The translations under genes were made by a program, and so were the position numbers. DNA of 64,000 nt from Megamerina dolium (taxonomy: Eukaryota > Arthropoda > Insecta > Diptera > Megamerinidae). Positions 33,650-43,919 of the stretch are shown here, piece after piece (position 1 is the stretch's first letter; every line of letters starts with the position of its first letter). The stretch covers positions 57,272,855-57,336,854 of the forward strand of contig OY978525.1 in the NCBI GenBank assembly GCA_963854835.1, written 5' to 3'. The notes under the pieces were generated by a model, which saw only the letters and a program-made list of their open reading frames with translations, made no database searches and had not been told where the DNA came from.

Positions 33650-35411
33650 CAAAGAGAGCTCTTTTTGCTAATTGGCTTCGATTCGAGTAGCGAAGCTCGT
33701 TCTTTTGGATAGTAACGCGACCAGGTTACTGATATTAGTCGTAATTTTACAAACTGTATCTCTTCATGAGATAGAGGGAAAACATTTCTACAATTCGACT
33801 TGCGAACTTTAGCAAAGCTAAAGCAGCTCGAGCAGAGAAGCTCGAGGTAGCGAAGAGAAGCGATCGAGAATGTCGTCGTCTTCTTCACCAGTGTGGCCGA
33901 CTCGTTTGTTGTGTGAGGCGTTTAAGTTGGCTAAAAATTAGGAGATTTAACAAGCCAGTGAGGTCCATGCCACCAGAGAGAATTTGTACATAATTCTTGT
34001 GATTTACATCCACGTGTTCCTAAATCAGCCGGGTTAATAGCATTGAGAACATACTGCAACATATCATTGCCAATATTCTCTAGAATCTGAGAAGTACAAT
34101 TCTCAACAAAAGTTGTCCAGATACAAGAGCGTTTTTCTAGCCACGCTAACACAAGTTCGCAGTCAGACCAGAGATATAGCTGACAATCGTGAAGTCCAAC
34201 TTGCGAAGGGATAGACTTGTAGGAGACTAACTGTTCTTATGGGAGAAACTTTTCCTTTGGAGACTAGAAGATGTGACGAGATATTATCATATTTTCCTTG
34301 TATGCGTATAAAGCTGCTCAATAAGCTTTCTCAGAAAAGACACAGAAACCATGTATTTGAACTCTTGTATTAGGAGAAAATTGTACCCATCTTGGGATTT
34401 CGATCTCGATAATAGCGGGTAAATGTTCTACAAACTGATTCCATTTTATAAGAGATTTCGGCTTAATAATGCAGAAATTGGTCGAATTCTGAGAGTTTTC
34501 GTGGAACTCGAACTGTGAAACCGTAAGAAAGCAGAATTTAGTAGATCATTTGCCGCTATAGGACAATCTTGCTCCGAATCATTAGCTAACTGATGGAGCG
34601 TTCTGATGGCCAAGTAAGGAGGACAATTTTTGCCATCAGAAGAAAAATCTCTCGAATCGGAGATTTCCATATGATCAAGAGCAAGATACTTCTTAAGAAC
34701 CATATCATACACATTTTGAGGCTCTCTTTTCTCTGGAAAATTTCCTTGAACGGTAATCTTACCACATATCTTCCATCTTTATTCCGTGTCGTAGTAGATT
34801 TGTATAGGCGTTTACAAAACTCATCTTCTGACGACAGTGGAAGAGTTTCAAAAATTTCCTCTTGTTCCCAAAATTGCTTTGGCTGGGAACTGAGATCTTC
34901 ATTGGAAACTTTATTTGAATTGTGTTGAGAATAATGACACAATGAATCGATCCACTGAGAATCCAGCCAAATATTGTGTTTTGAGCTATTAGATTCCCAC
35001 ATGAGCTATGTCGCAGCTATCGGAGGAAGATCCTAGGGATTAAGTCACTTCCTAGAACCAAGCCGATTTGGGCTAGCATATTCAAATTTGTATAAGCAAG
35101 ATCAAGGTTAACAAATTCTAGCCAATTTGAGCATTTTATACGAAACGTTGGGAGCAGTTTCGTTAATTGAAGTTAGTCTTTGGAGATGCTAACGTTAAAG
35201 AACAGTGTTGTGTCGAATTTTGTACTATTCTACCACCCATTAATGAAATCTGGAACACAGAGTATTCCGTAGGAAGGTTGATTCGCTTTTGAACTTTGGA
35301 TGAGATATACATTCTTCGCGATCTTTGGTCTATTAACGCTCGAACTTTGAACGTTTCTCCCAAATATTCCATGGAGATCATAGCAGTTAGAAGTAAGACC
35401 TGGCTTGACAC
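33650..35411 (-). pseudogene. BEL protease, RT and RNase H remnants (left arm)
   Basis: Mirror of 37824-39585. Protease at 35163-35411 (TFKVRALIDQRSRR). Pre-RT at 34586-34950 (EDEFCKRLYKSTTTRNKDGR). RT scrap at 34446-34712 (YLAIRTLHQLANDSEQDC). RNase H side at 33931-34152 (INPADLGTRGCKSQELC). The breaks are the same as in the right arm, apart from a short variant near 34910. Confidence 0.75.
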
Positions 35412-35644
35412 AGTGGAGCATAATGACTCCCCTTGAGTACAATTTTTACATTTCGTAGAGCATGGCTGATCTTCTGAAATACTGCGTCGAGTCCTTGAGT
35501 TCAGCAGTTGCTATAGCGGGATGTGAAATAGTAGTTTCAGGTCTACTATTTGTTGGAGTTGACGCTTGAATTTTCGGATGTAAATGAAGCATAGAGTGAT
35601 GCCTGAACAGATGGCAGAATCTAAAGTCTTAATTTGGGCATCAG

Positions 35645-36291
35645 CTAAGATTCTTTTAACATATGTTCGTATCCGCCTTTCAATGCATCCAATGCAAGTT
35701 CAAAATGTTCATCACTTAGGGGATAGTGTTTTACGATTGCACCTGCTTTGCCTTGTGCCTTATACCTGAGGTGGTATAATTTTTGGGTAGAAGTGAGTTT
35801 TGGATGGTTTATGTATCCATAAAAAATATCAGTATCACATGCAGAAACTTGTAGGCTAATATTTGAAAAATTTGCGGGTTCCTCTCGATGCTCTCTAGCG
35901 TGGTTTGAACTTGCGGATTTTTGAGGCTGCAGAGTCTTGAGGAAATTTTTGCAAGTTTGGAACACAAACTTAGTTTTGCTCTTGCAGATACCATGAAGTT
36001 GTCGAGAAACTCGCTGCTGTCAGTTATAAGCAATGGTTCGAATGCTGCGTGAATACGAGATCGAGTATCTTCTAGGCCTTCGCGTCTGACCTCAATGAGA
36101 GATTCAGTTTGATTTTCAATTGACATTGAATCAAACTCAGAACAAAACTGAAGAGCGTCATCGCATTCGAAAACGAACTGAGTCATCGATGAATCGTAGG
36201 ACTTTACACGAGTTTTTGAATTATCTCTGTCGGGTTTCTTTGCCTCTAGAGCTGACGCGGATATTTTGGGTTCATACAATAATTCAACCAT
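35645..36291 (-). pseudogene. BEL gag (left arm)
   Basis: Mirror of 36944-37590. The ATG at 36291 starts MVELLYEPKISASALEAKKP. The frame stops near 35809 and continues one frame over to 35645 with the TSTQKLYHLRYKAQGKAGAI block. Confidence 0.8.
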
Positions 36292-36351
36292 TTAAATCTT
36301 CGGAGATCTGTTGATCGGCATATTGAATAATTGTATATATAATATTTGCGA

Positions 36352-36883
36352 AAACAATAGCATTTTCAGTTCGTGTCTGACTGTAAGGCATGTGTGACTC
36401 CTGTTTTCATATGCGCGTTCGTACTCATGTAACGAAATTTGTTCTAAACATTTCACACTCCATTTGCGACACCGCTGCCGAAGAAGTTTTACATCAAAAA
36501 CTTGAATTTTATAAGAAAAATGTTTAGCTAATATTGCATTATCATCAAAATTTAAAAGTTTTTTTATTTATTATTGTTAAGTTGAAAAAGATATATCAAA
36601 ATTGATTTATATATACATTCAACTAAACAATAAATGTGTTGGTTTATGTTTAGTACTTTAAGTACATACATTCTTATTAGAGCGAACCGTACTGCCACCA
36701 ACAATCACCCATTTCCTAAAAAAAATGATTTTATAAATGCTTCTCTAAAATATATTATACATAAGCCCTGAATTTGGTGACGGTGGCTTTAAATAACGAA
36801 GTGTATCTCATATTACACTTCATTCCAAATTTGTAAAGCCAATTATTTTGTAATTTGTAATAGAACTCACCTGTATCAAGTTC
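36352..36883. other. spacer between palindrome arms (532 bp), no gene
   Basis: Unique, AT-rich sequence between the arms. No LTR or coding motif is recognised. The arm match ends sharply at GCGA/TCGC on its two sides. It would form the loop if the region were transcribed through. Confidence 0.8.
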
Positions 36884-36943
36884 TCGCAAATATTATATAT
36901 ACAATTATTCAATATGCCGATCAACAGATCTCCGAAGATTTAA

Positions 36944-37590
36944 ATGGTTGAATTATTGTATGAACCCAAAATATCCGCGTCAGCTCTAGAGGCAAAGAAA
37001 CCCGACAGAGATAATTCAAAAACTCGTGTAAAGTCCTACGATTCATCGATGACTCAGTTCGTTTTCGAATGCGATGACGCTCTTCAGTTTTGTTCTGAGT
37101 TTGATTCAATGTCAATTGAAAATCAAACTGAATCTCTCATTGAGGTCAGACGCGAAGGCCTAGAAGATACTCGATCTCGTATTCACGCAGCATTCGAACC
37201 ATTGCTTATAACTGACAGCAGCGAGTTTCTCGACAACTTCATGGTATCTGCAAGAGCAAAACTAAGTTTGTGTTCCAAACTTGCAAAAATTTCCTCAAGA
37301 CTCTGCAGCCTCAAAAATCCGCAAGTTCAAACCACGCTAGAGAGCATCGAGAGGAACCCGCAAATTTTTCAAATATTAGCCTACAAGTTTCTGCATGTGA
37401 TACTGATATTTTTTATGGATACATAAACCATCCAAAACTCACTTCTACCCAAAAATTATACCACCTCAGGTATAAGGCACAAGGCAAAGCAGGTGCAATC
37501 GTAAAACACTATCCCCTAAGTGATGAACATTTTGAACTTGCATTGGATGCATTGAAAGGCGGATACGAACATATGTTAAAAGAATCTTAG
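36944..37590 (+). pseudogene. BEL gag (right arm)
   Basis: The ATG at 36944 opens 160 codons (MVELLYEPKISASALEAKKP... to about 37426). They include an N-terminal helical region with DALQFCSEFDSMSIENQTES. One frame over, 37270-37590 continues the true gag frame with FYGYINHPKLTSTQKLYHLR, then LSDEHFELALDALKGGYEHM, the core BEL gag block (YHLRYKTQG.A...). The frameshift lies between about 37290 and 37400. Gag would assemble the particle; here the C-terminal knuckle region is reduced. Confidence 0.8.
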
Positions 37591-37679
37591 CTGATGCCCA
37601 AATTAAGACTTTAGATTCTGCCATCTGTTCAGGCATCACTCTATGCTTCATTTACATCCGAAAATTCAAGCGTCAACTC

Positions 37680-38075
37680 CAACAAATAGTAGACCTGAAA
37701 CTACTATTTCACATCCCGCTATAGCAACTGCTGAACTCAAGGACTCGACGCAGTATTTCAGAAGATCAGCCATGCTCTACGAAATGTAAAAATTGTACTC
37801 AAGGGGAGTCATTATGCTCCACTGTGTCAAGCCAGGTCTTACTTCTAACTGCTATGATCTCCATGGAATATTTGGGAGAAACGTTCAAAGTTCGAGCGTT
37901 AATAGACCAAAGATCGCGAAGAATGTATATCTCATCCAAAGTTCAAAAGCGAATCAACCTTCCTACGGAATACTCTGTGTTCCAGATTTCATTAATGGGT
38001 GGTAGAATAGTACAAAATTCGACACAACACTGTTCTTTAACGTTAGCATCTCCAAAGACTAACTTCAATTAACGA
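37680..38075 (+). pseudogene. BEL protease remnant (right arm)
   Basis: LDSRTR-like and KCKNCTQGES (about 37785-37805) are remains of a cysteine knuckle. The frame 37824-38072 reads LGETFKVRALIDQRSRRMYI, then KVQKRINLPTEYSVFQIS and VQNSTQHCSLTLASPK. BEL proteases usually have LIDQGSE or LLDSGS here. The active-site glycine is replaced (DQRS). Confidence 0.7.
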
Positions 38076-38232
38076 AACTGCTCCCAACGTTTCGTATAAA
38101 ATGCTCAAATTGGCTAGAATTTGTTAACCTTGATCTTGCTTATACAAATTTGAATATGCTAGCCCAAATCGGCTTGGTTCTAGGAAGTGACTTAATCCCT
38201 AGGATCTTCCTCCGATAGCTGCGACATAGCTC

Positions 38233-39303
38233 ATGTGGGAATCTAATAGCTCAAAACACAATATTTGGCTGGATTCTCAGTGGATCGATTCATTGTGTCA
38301 TTATTCTCAACACAAGTCAATGAAGTTTCCAATGAAGATCTCAGTTCCCAGCCAAAGCAATTTTGGGAACAAGAGGAAATTTTTGAAACTCTTCCACTGT
38401 CGTCAGAAGATGAGTTTTGTAAACGCCTATACAAATCTACTACGACACGGAATAAAGATGGAAGATATGTGGTAAGATTACCGTTCAAGGAAATTTTCCA
38501 GAAAAAAGAGAGCCTCAAAATGTGTATGATATGGTTCTTAAGAAGTATCTTGCTCTTGATCATATGGAAATCTCCGATTCGAGAGATTTTTCTTCTGATG
38601 GCAAAAATTGTCCTCCTTACTTGGCCATCAGAACGCTCCATCAGTTAGCTAATGATTCGGAGCAAGATTGTCCTATAGCGGCAAATGATCTACTAAATTC
38701 TGCTTTCTTACGGTTTCACAGTTCGAGTTCCACGAAAACTCTCAGAATTCGACCAATTTCTGCATTATTAAGCCGAAATCTCTTATAAAATGGAATCAGT
38801 TTGTAGAACATTTACCCGCTATTATCGAGATCGAAATCCCAAGATGGGTACAATTTTCTCCTAATACAAGAGTTCAAATACATGGTTTCTGTGTCTTTTC
38901 TGAGAAAGCTTATTGAGCAGCTTTATACGCATACAAGGAAAATATGATAATATCTCGTCACATCTTCTAGTCTCCAAAGGAAAAGTTTCTCCCATAAGAA
39001 CAGTTAGTCTCCTACAAGTCTATCCCTTCGCAAGTTGGACTTCACGATTGTCAGCTATATCTCTGGTCTGACTGCGAACTTGTGTTAGCGTGGCTAGAAA
39101 AACGCTCTTGTATCTGGACAACTTTTGTTGAGAATTGTACTTCTCAGATTCTAGAGAATATTGGCAATGATATGTTGCAGTATGTTCTCAATGCTATTAA
39201 CCCGGCTGATTTAGGAACACGTGGATGTAAATCACAAGAATTATGTACAAATTCTCTCTGGTGGCATGGACCTCACTGGCTTGTTAAATCTCCTAATTTT
39301 TAG
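38233..39303 (+). pseudogene. BEL pre-RT, RT scrap and RNase H (right arm)
   Basis: Pre-RT: SSQPKQFWEQEEIFETLPLS, EDEFCKRLYKSTTTRNKDGR and YVVRLPFKEIF (38330-38500). The next frame begins with MYDMVLKKYLALDHME and jumps to the RT block CPPYLAIRTLHQLANDSEQD (about 38600-38660), so the RT fingers and active site are deleted. RNase H-side sequence: SRSIWSDCELVLAWLEK-like, then WTTFVENCTSQILE and INPADLGTRGCKSQELC, then SLWWHGPHWLVKSPNF (39082-39303). Confidence 0.75.
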
Positions 39304-41316
39304 CCAACTTAAACGCCTCACACAACAAACGAGTCGGCCACACTGGTGAAGAAGACGACGACATTCTCGATCGCTTCTCTTCGCTACCTCGAGCTTCTCT
39401 GCTCGAGCTGCTTTAGCTTTGCTAAAGTTCGCAAGTCGAATTGTAGAAATGTTTTCCCTCTATCTCATGAAGAGATACAGTTTGTAAAATTACGACTAAT
39501 ATCAGTAACCTGGTCGCGTTACTATCCAAAAGAACGAGCTTCGCTACTCGAATCGAAGCCAATTAGCAAAAAGAGCTCTCTTTGAGGGTTTAATCCCATA
39601 AAAATAAATAAAATAAATATGTGGCTCTTAAAACCCCGAAGAACTCGTTGACCGAGCTTGTCCAATACTGTTGTGCGTGTTAAATTTTTGGACAGTATTT
39701 GAAGGAACCTACTTATTTTAGCCGGTTCCGAATAGCAGAATTCTTGCGACATCACTTTTTCATGACAAATTGTTACTGCCGTTCGAAAGAAAAATCTTTT
39801 CGATATGAAATTTGTTATGCCGAGAATGAACCCACAACCTACAGATCAGAAGGCCAACACCCTAACCACTGAGCCACGGCGCCCACTGTTAAATCCCATG
39901 CTAGATAAGTGAATGAGAGTAGAAGTATGAGAGTGAATGGTCATCTCGCTCTTGCTGCGCTAAGCTACAACCAGCGTCATTCTATCATCTTTCCAGATAG
40001 CTCTCGATATTGTACACTTTATATCGAATATATTCACACTTTACTCCTGAGCAGAGCTTGATGTTTCGTGCGGTTAGAAAGGAATACTAAGTTCATCGTC
40101 TAAAATCACAAATTTAAAAATGCATTTTCCAATGCAAAGTTTGTACTATACAAACAGAAAATGCGATCTCAATTCATGGCAGCTTTTCCTCCCGAACGCT
40201 GCAACTTCTCATTACCATTAGTCACAACTCGAATTGATTTTGCTGGACCATTTCATACTTCCACCTCTGTAAAAGGGTACGTTGCCGTATTTGTATGCTT
40301 CTCCACGAAAGCAATACACTTGGAATTAAACTCTGATTTAACAACAGATGCGTTCCAAGCGGCATTTGTCCGATTCACTGGACGACGTGGTTTGCCAAGC
40401 AAAATCATGACAGATAATGGTAAAGCATCTGTTGGTGCTCAACGATCTCTGAGCAAAGAATTCTCCAAATTCCTCAAAGAAGTTTTTTTTCGATATCTCC
40501 AAGTATGGTACTGAAGGAATTGACTGCAAGTGCTCCACATATGGGTGGTTTATGGAAATCAGCTGTCAAGAGTTTTAAAACTCATTTCAAACAGATAGCC
40601 AGTAACTATAAATTTATTATCTAAGAATTTGCTACCTTGCTTGTTAAGAATGAAGGCGTGCTTAATCGTTTACATAATTAAATTCAAGAATTTAGTTTGG
40701 TTTGGCATTCAAAGGAAGCAGACGTACGAGCGGCAGATTACATATTCAAGAACACGTCTTAAATAAACTGTACTATATCATGGATTGTATATTGAAGAAT
40801 ACACATTAAATAAATATTCAGTTTATGACAATTAAGTGAGAAGTCGCAATGCGACTTCCCACAAATGGTGAACGGCTATCTCCCTTGTCTCAAGATTCTT
40901 CAGAACTCAATGGTTTTACTCCAGGGAACTTCCTTCGTGATACACCTCTCATCTCTCTCTGGTTAACCGTTGGGAAAAGCTGCAGGTGTTACATCACCAA
41001 TTCAGTCGTCGATCAGTCGTCGATTCAGAGAGAGATCTGTACAAAAGGTGCAAATGGAAACACCTATTGAAGGAACTCCTAAACCCAAGCCCAGTGCTGC
41101 TTCTCAACTTCAGCAGCAACCACAGAAGCCTCCAAAACGGGAGCTAAAAAAGGCTGACAATCCAAAAAAGCGACGCGACATCAAGTCCAGTAGCCGAACA
41201 ATACGAGAAATAGGCGCCGGATTACGACTAAGAGATCGGCAAAGCAGCAATTTACTGGAGACGGCAGTATAGACATTGGAGGGGCTTAATGTAGCACTCG
41301 TGCAAGGAGGCCGGGA
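39304..41316 (+). pseudogene. BEL integrase, split by SINE (right arm)
   Basis: 39346-39585 is the start of the integrase region (LSHEEIQFVKLRLISVTWSR). After the SINE, 40161-40514 carries LVTTRIDFAGPFHTS (first catalytic D), FSTKAIHLELNSDLTTDAFQ, and RGLPSKIMTDNGKASVGAQR (second catalytic D). A frameshift in an 8-T run near 40490 follows, then APHMGGLWKSAVKSF. Further on, LSQDSSELNGFTPGNFL (about 40885-40935) is the C-terminal block. A basic, Q/P-rich frame (40970-41272) precedes the LTR-like start. Confidence 0.8.
39600..39884 (-). repeat. SINE copy 4, variant subfamily (right arm)
   Basis: Inverted duplicate of SINE copy 3 (33350-33636), same breakpoint in the BEL integrase. Confidence 0.9.
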
Positions 41317-41575
41317 TGTTTGGGCCAGTCTGTGCTCTGTTTTGTAGCGCATCGCTTTTTTTGCCGTCAGATGGCGTTGCGATCAGCCCCGGCACTGATG
41401 TGCTGACTTTATGTAGTTTTTTTAATTACTTCAATCTTCGGCGATGAATGGTGTTATATGGCTGCATTTTTCCAAAATTTTCTATCATGAAGTTCTTAAA
41501 GTTTTTAAATTAATATAATTCGAGAAATTTAAGAGTTAAAATAAATAAAATTTATAAAATCTGAATTAAAACCTT
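41317..41575 (+). repeat. LTR-like sequence of right-arm BEL (right end approximate)
   Basis: Starts TGTTTGGGCCAGTCTGTG directly after the purine-rich GGAGGCCGGGA, as a 3' LTR would. It contains AATAAAATTTATAAAA near 41540. The right end is not defined. CTGGGCCTTCGAGCCGGACC (about 41581-41600) looks like BEL leader sequence, so a second leader may follow directly. Mirrored near 31660-31916 in the left arm. Confidence 0.5.
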
Positions 41576-41850
41576 TTACTCTGGGCCTTCGAGCCGGACC
41601 AGTTCTACCAAGTGCTCCTATAGTTTCATGGTGATAGGGTATCGAAAATATCTGACGCGTGCCTAGCAATTGACATGTACCTCTGTCTGATTTTAATATT
41701 TTAAAACAACCGTACTTAGGTATGAATTGTTTGACAACGGTTGATGCAACTATTTTTGTTTCTGTGCTCTCAATGGGTTGAAAAACAATGAATTTTATAA
41801 GATCACATTGGATCTTTAGTATGTATTTACTATATCCATTTTAGACAGGT

Positions 41851-42110
41851 GGGTGACGTAGCTCAGTGGTTAGTGTGTTCGCCTTCTGATCTGTAGGTCG
41901 TGGTTCAATCCCCGGCTAATGCATAAAAAATTTAAAATCGATAAGATTTTTCTTTCGAATGGTACCCACCTGTCGGCAAGCAATTGGCAATTCTTCCGAC
42001 AGTAACAACTTGCCATGAAAAAGCTTCTAAAAGAACTCTGTGACAAAGCTCAGAAAAAGTGATGTCACAAGTATTCTGCCATTCGGAACCGGTTAAAAAA
42101 AAGTAGGTCC
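41851..42110 (+). repeat. SINE copy 5, truncated at palindrome edge (right arm)
   Basis: Head GGGTGACGTAGCTCAGTGG with box A at about 41859-41869 and box B GGTTCAATCCC at 41902-41912. The body matches copy 2 up to GTAGGTCC at 42110, where the palindrome ends, so the 3' third and tail are missing. Confidence 0.9.
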
Positions 42111-42590
42111 ATACACCCCCCTACTCGAAGTTTAATTTAGCAAGGAAAATACTTCTTGTTTGAACACACGTCATGCTTGCTAACAGAAGCAAAGCGAAAT
42201 GATACTGCGTCATTTAAAATAGAATGCATAAAATATTTATTTAAAGCGGTACTTTTCTGATGGCAGGAGGTATGAGGATAGAAAAAATTTGCTAAGCTCC
42301 TCAGGATTAAGAGTACACTGAGTGTTGTTTTTGTTGCTTATCTTAAGTTGGCAAATATTAGGCCACATTTGCTTTGATGGGAGACTGTAGTGAAGTTTGT
42401 TGGTAGCAACAATTAGAATCCGTCCGATTTCTTTTCCATTTGGAATATAGTTTGTTTTTTACTTTGACACGGGATAATACATGATTATTAAATCAAGGGC
42501 AGGATTTATTAGACTTTAAAAGTTTTAAGAGTAATAAACCACTCAACGAAACATGAGATAAGGTCCGAAAAGTAACTAAGCTTCTTATCA
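42111..42590. other. no recognisable gene
   Basis: AT-rich flank of the right palindrome arm; no motif seen. Confidence 0.5.
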
Positions 42591-43020
42591 ACTGTATCAA
42601 TCAGCCAACAGTCATTCGAAATCATTCCGACAAGCTCTTGAAATAGAGAAGCATAGTCAATGGAGTTGTAGTTACGATACGAAATATATTTAGCGCTGAA
42701 GAAGCTCGATCAAAACTACAATCAACACAGCAAAAAATTAAGTCATGATCAGAAACGAAAGACATTTGATCATAAAGTAATGATATTGAAGGATCAGAAA
42801 TTAGGAACACGTGAAGTAAACTAGGTTCAGCAGTTTTAGAGTAAAGGGTGGGGTGAGAGAGAGTTGATAGTGAGGGCATTAGTAGAGAAACAACGGGCAG
42901 TACTATCATTCATCAATAAGTTAATGTTTAAATCTCCGCACATTCTTTCAGAAATATCAAGGAAAAACGGATTAAGACTAAAACCACGATGTGGATTATA
43001 AATACACTGTTGGGTGAGAG
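42591..43020 (-). pseudogene. LINE endonuclease fragment
   Basis: Minus-strand reading: NPHRGFSLNPFFLDISE, CGDLNINLL (catalytic GD.N, about 42915-42960), then SPHPTLYSKTAEPSLLHVF, LISDPSISLLYDQMSFVSD and SDHDLIFC (the SDH motif, about 42740-42850). This is the second half of an APE-type endonuclease. The short YRNYNSIDY-like stretch after it fits the linker of I- or CR1-type LINEs. RT is absent. Confidence 0.65.
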
Positions 43021-43700
43021 AATGCTAGTTGATTAGTTAATTATTACATTTTAGACTTATGTCCCATACTAATTTTTTATTTGTTTCATATAATGCTTTC
43101 TTTCGCTTGCACTTCTCTCTCCTTAATGTACATACATAGGTTAAGTTACATGATATAACGGTTAAGGTTGTGGAATAACGGAGATTTTTGAATACTCTCA
43201 TAAAAGAAGGAGAAGAAGTGAAGAAGAAGAAAGCAAGCACACCATTTTGAGTGAGGTGAGTTAAGTTTATTAGTATATGAGCACTGATGCTCTCTTTGTA
43301 CAAGCTGTGTTTAAATAAAATTTAAAAGTAGTTAGTTAGAAAAAGGCAATTGAATAAATAATACCTAAGAAAAACGCGAGTTTTATTTTAAGTTAATTGC
43401 GCACACGCACACGATATCGGAAGCTTAGTAAAACAGTCAAAATTTACAACATTACTAAACCCATCATCAAGATCAAGATTAAGACATCAAGATCACAATA
43501 GACCGCAACACCACCACCAGCATGTATCCATTAATGGAATAAAGCTGGTCTGAAAGATCAGATCTGAACCTCGTCTCAGATACAACACAATATCGACAAG
43601 GGAGTCTTCAAAGATATACTTTATATAGTCCAATTTGGGACCAAAATGAACAACAATTAGAATAAACTTGAAACTTGAAATAGAAAATTTGTAATATAGC
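43021..43700. other. no recognisable gene
   Basis: AT-rich, with A/G-rich runs near 43190-43260 and low-complexity repeats of ATCAAGATCA near 43465-43495. No family motif. Confidence 0.5.
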
Positions 43701-43708
43701 TTCAATTT

Positions 43709-43762
43709 CAATAATAATGCAATTTCAATAATAATTCAATTTCAATAATAATTCAATTTCAA
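43709..43762. repeat. 17-bp tandem repeat, about 3.5 copies
   Basis: Repeats of CAATTTCAATAATAATT (with one G variant) at 43709-43762. It lies just 3' of the chimeric frame at 43920-44876. Confidence 0.8.
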
Positions 43763-43919
43763 ACATTATGTATATAAACAATAATCAATCTGATTAAAAT
43801 ATTAATTCAATTAAAGATGGCAGAAGCACAACAACCAATAAGTATTTGTCTTATTACAAGCAATACTATGTATGCTGGTTGTATCATTTACAATGCTTGC
43901 AGCCACATCATGTTTCACT

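Larger units (their letters stand above)
31660..36291 (-). mobile_element. BEL element in left arm (mirror of right arm)
   Basis: On the minus strand, from 36291: gag, protease, pre-RT, RT scrap, RNase H, integrase (interrupted by SINE copy 3), then an LTR-like start at about 31916. Gene content and breaks match the right-arm copy, described below in its own entries. Two independently decayed copies would not share the same SINE insertion, so this is a duplicate rather than a second transposition. Confidence 0.85.
31124..36351. repeat. left arm of large inverted duplication (5228 bp)
   Basis: Reverse complement of 36884-42110, matching end to end with net length difference of 1 bp. Differences noted are a 9-A against 8-T run near 32745/40490, a short variant near 34910/38315, and an A/T-run change in the outer SINE. 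It contains part of SINE copy 2, a gypsy scrap, a complete decayed BEL element (minus strand) and SINE copy 3. Confidence 0.97.
36884..42110. repeat. right arm of large inverted duplication (5227 bp)
   Basis: Inverted copy of 31124-36351. It ends at 42110 in the middle of a SINE (…GTAGGTCC), after which the sequence is unrelated to the left flank. The left flank carries the rest of the SINE and more gypsy, so the right arm is probably the derived copy. Confidence 0.97.

Noticed and set aside
41851..41925. Possible tRNA gene with box A and box B
   Set aside because: It is the head of a SINE present in several copies, joined to a shared non-tRNA body and A/T-rich tail. The stems pair poorly. 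The same applies to 31308-31382, 33350-33425 and 39810-39884.
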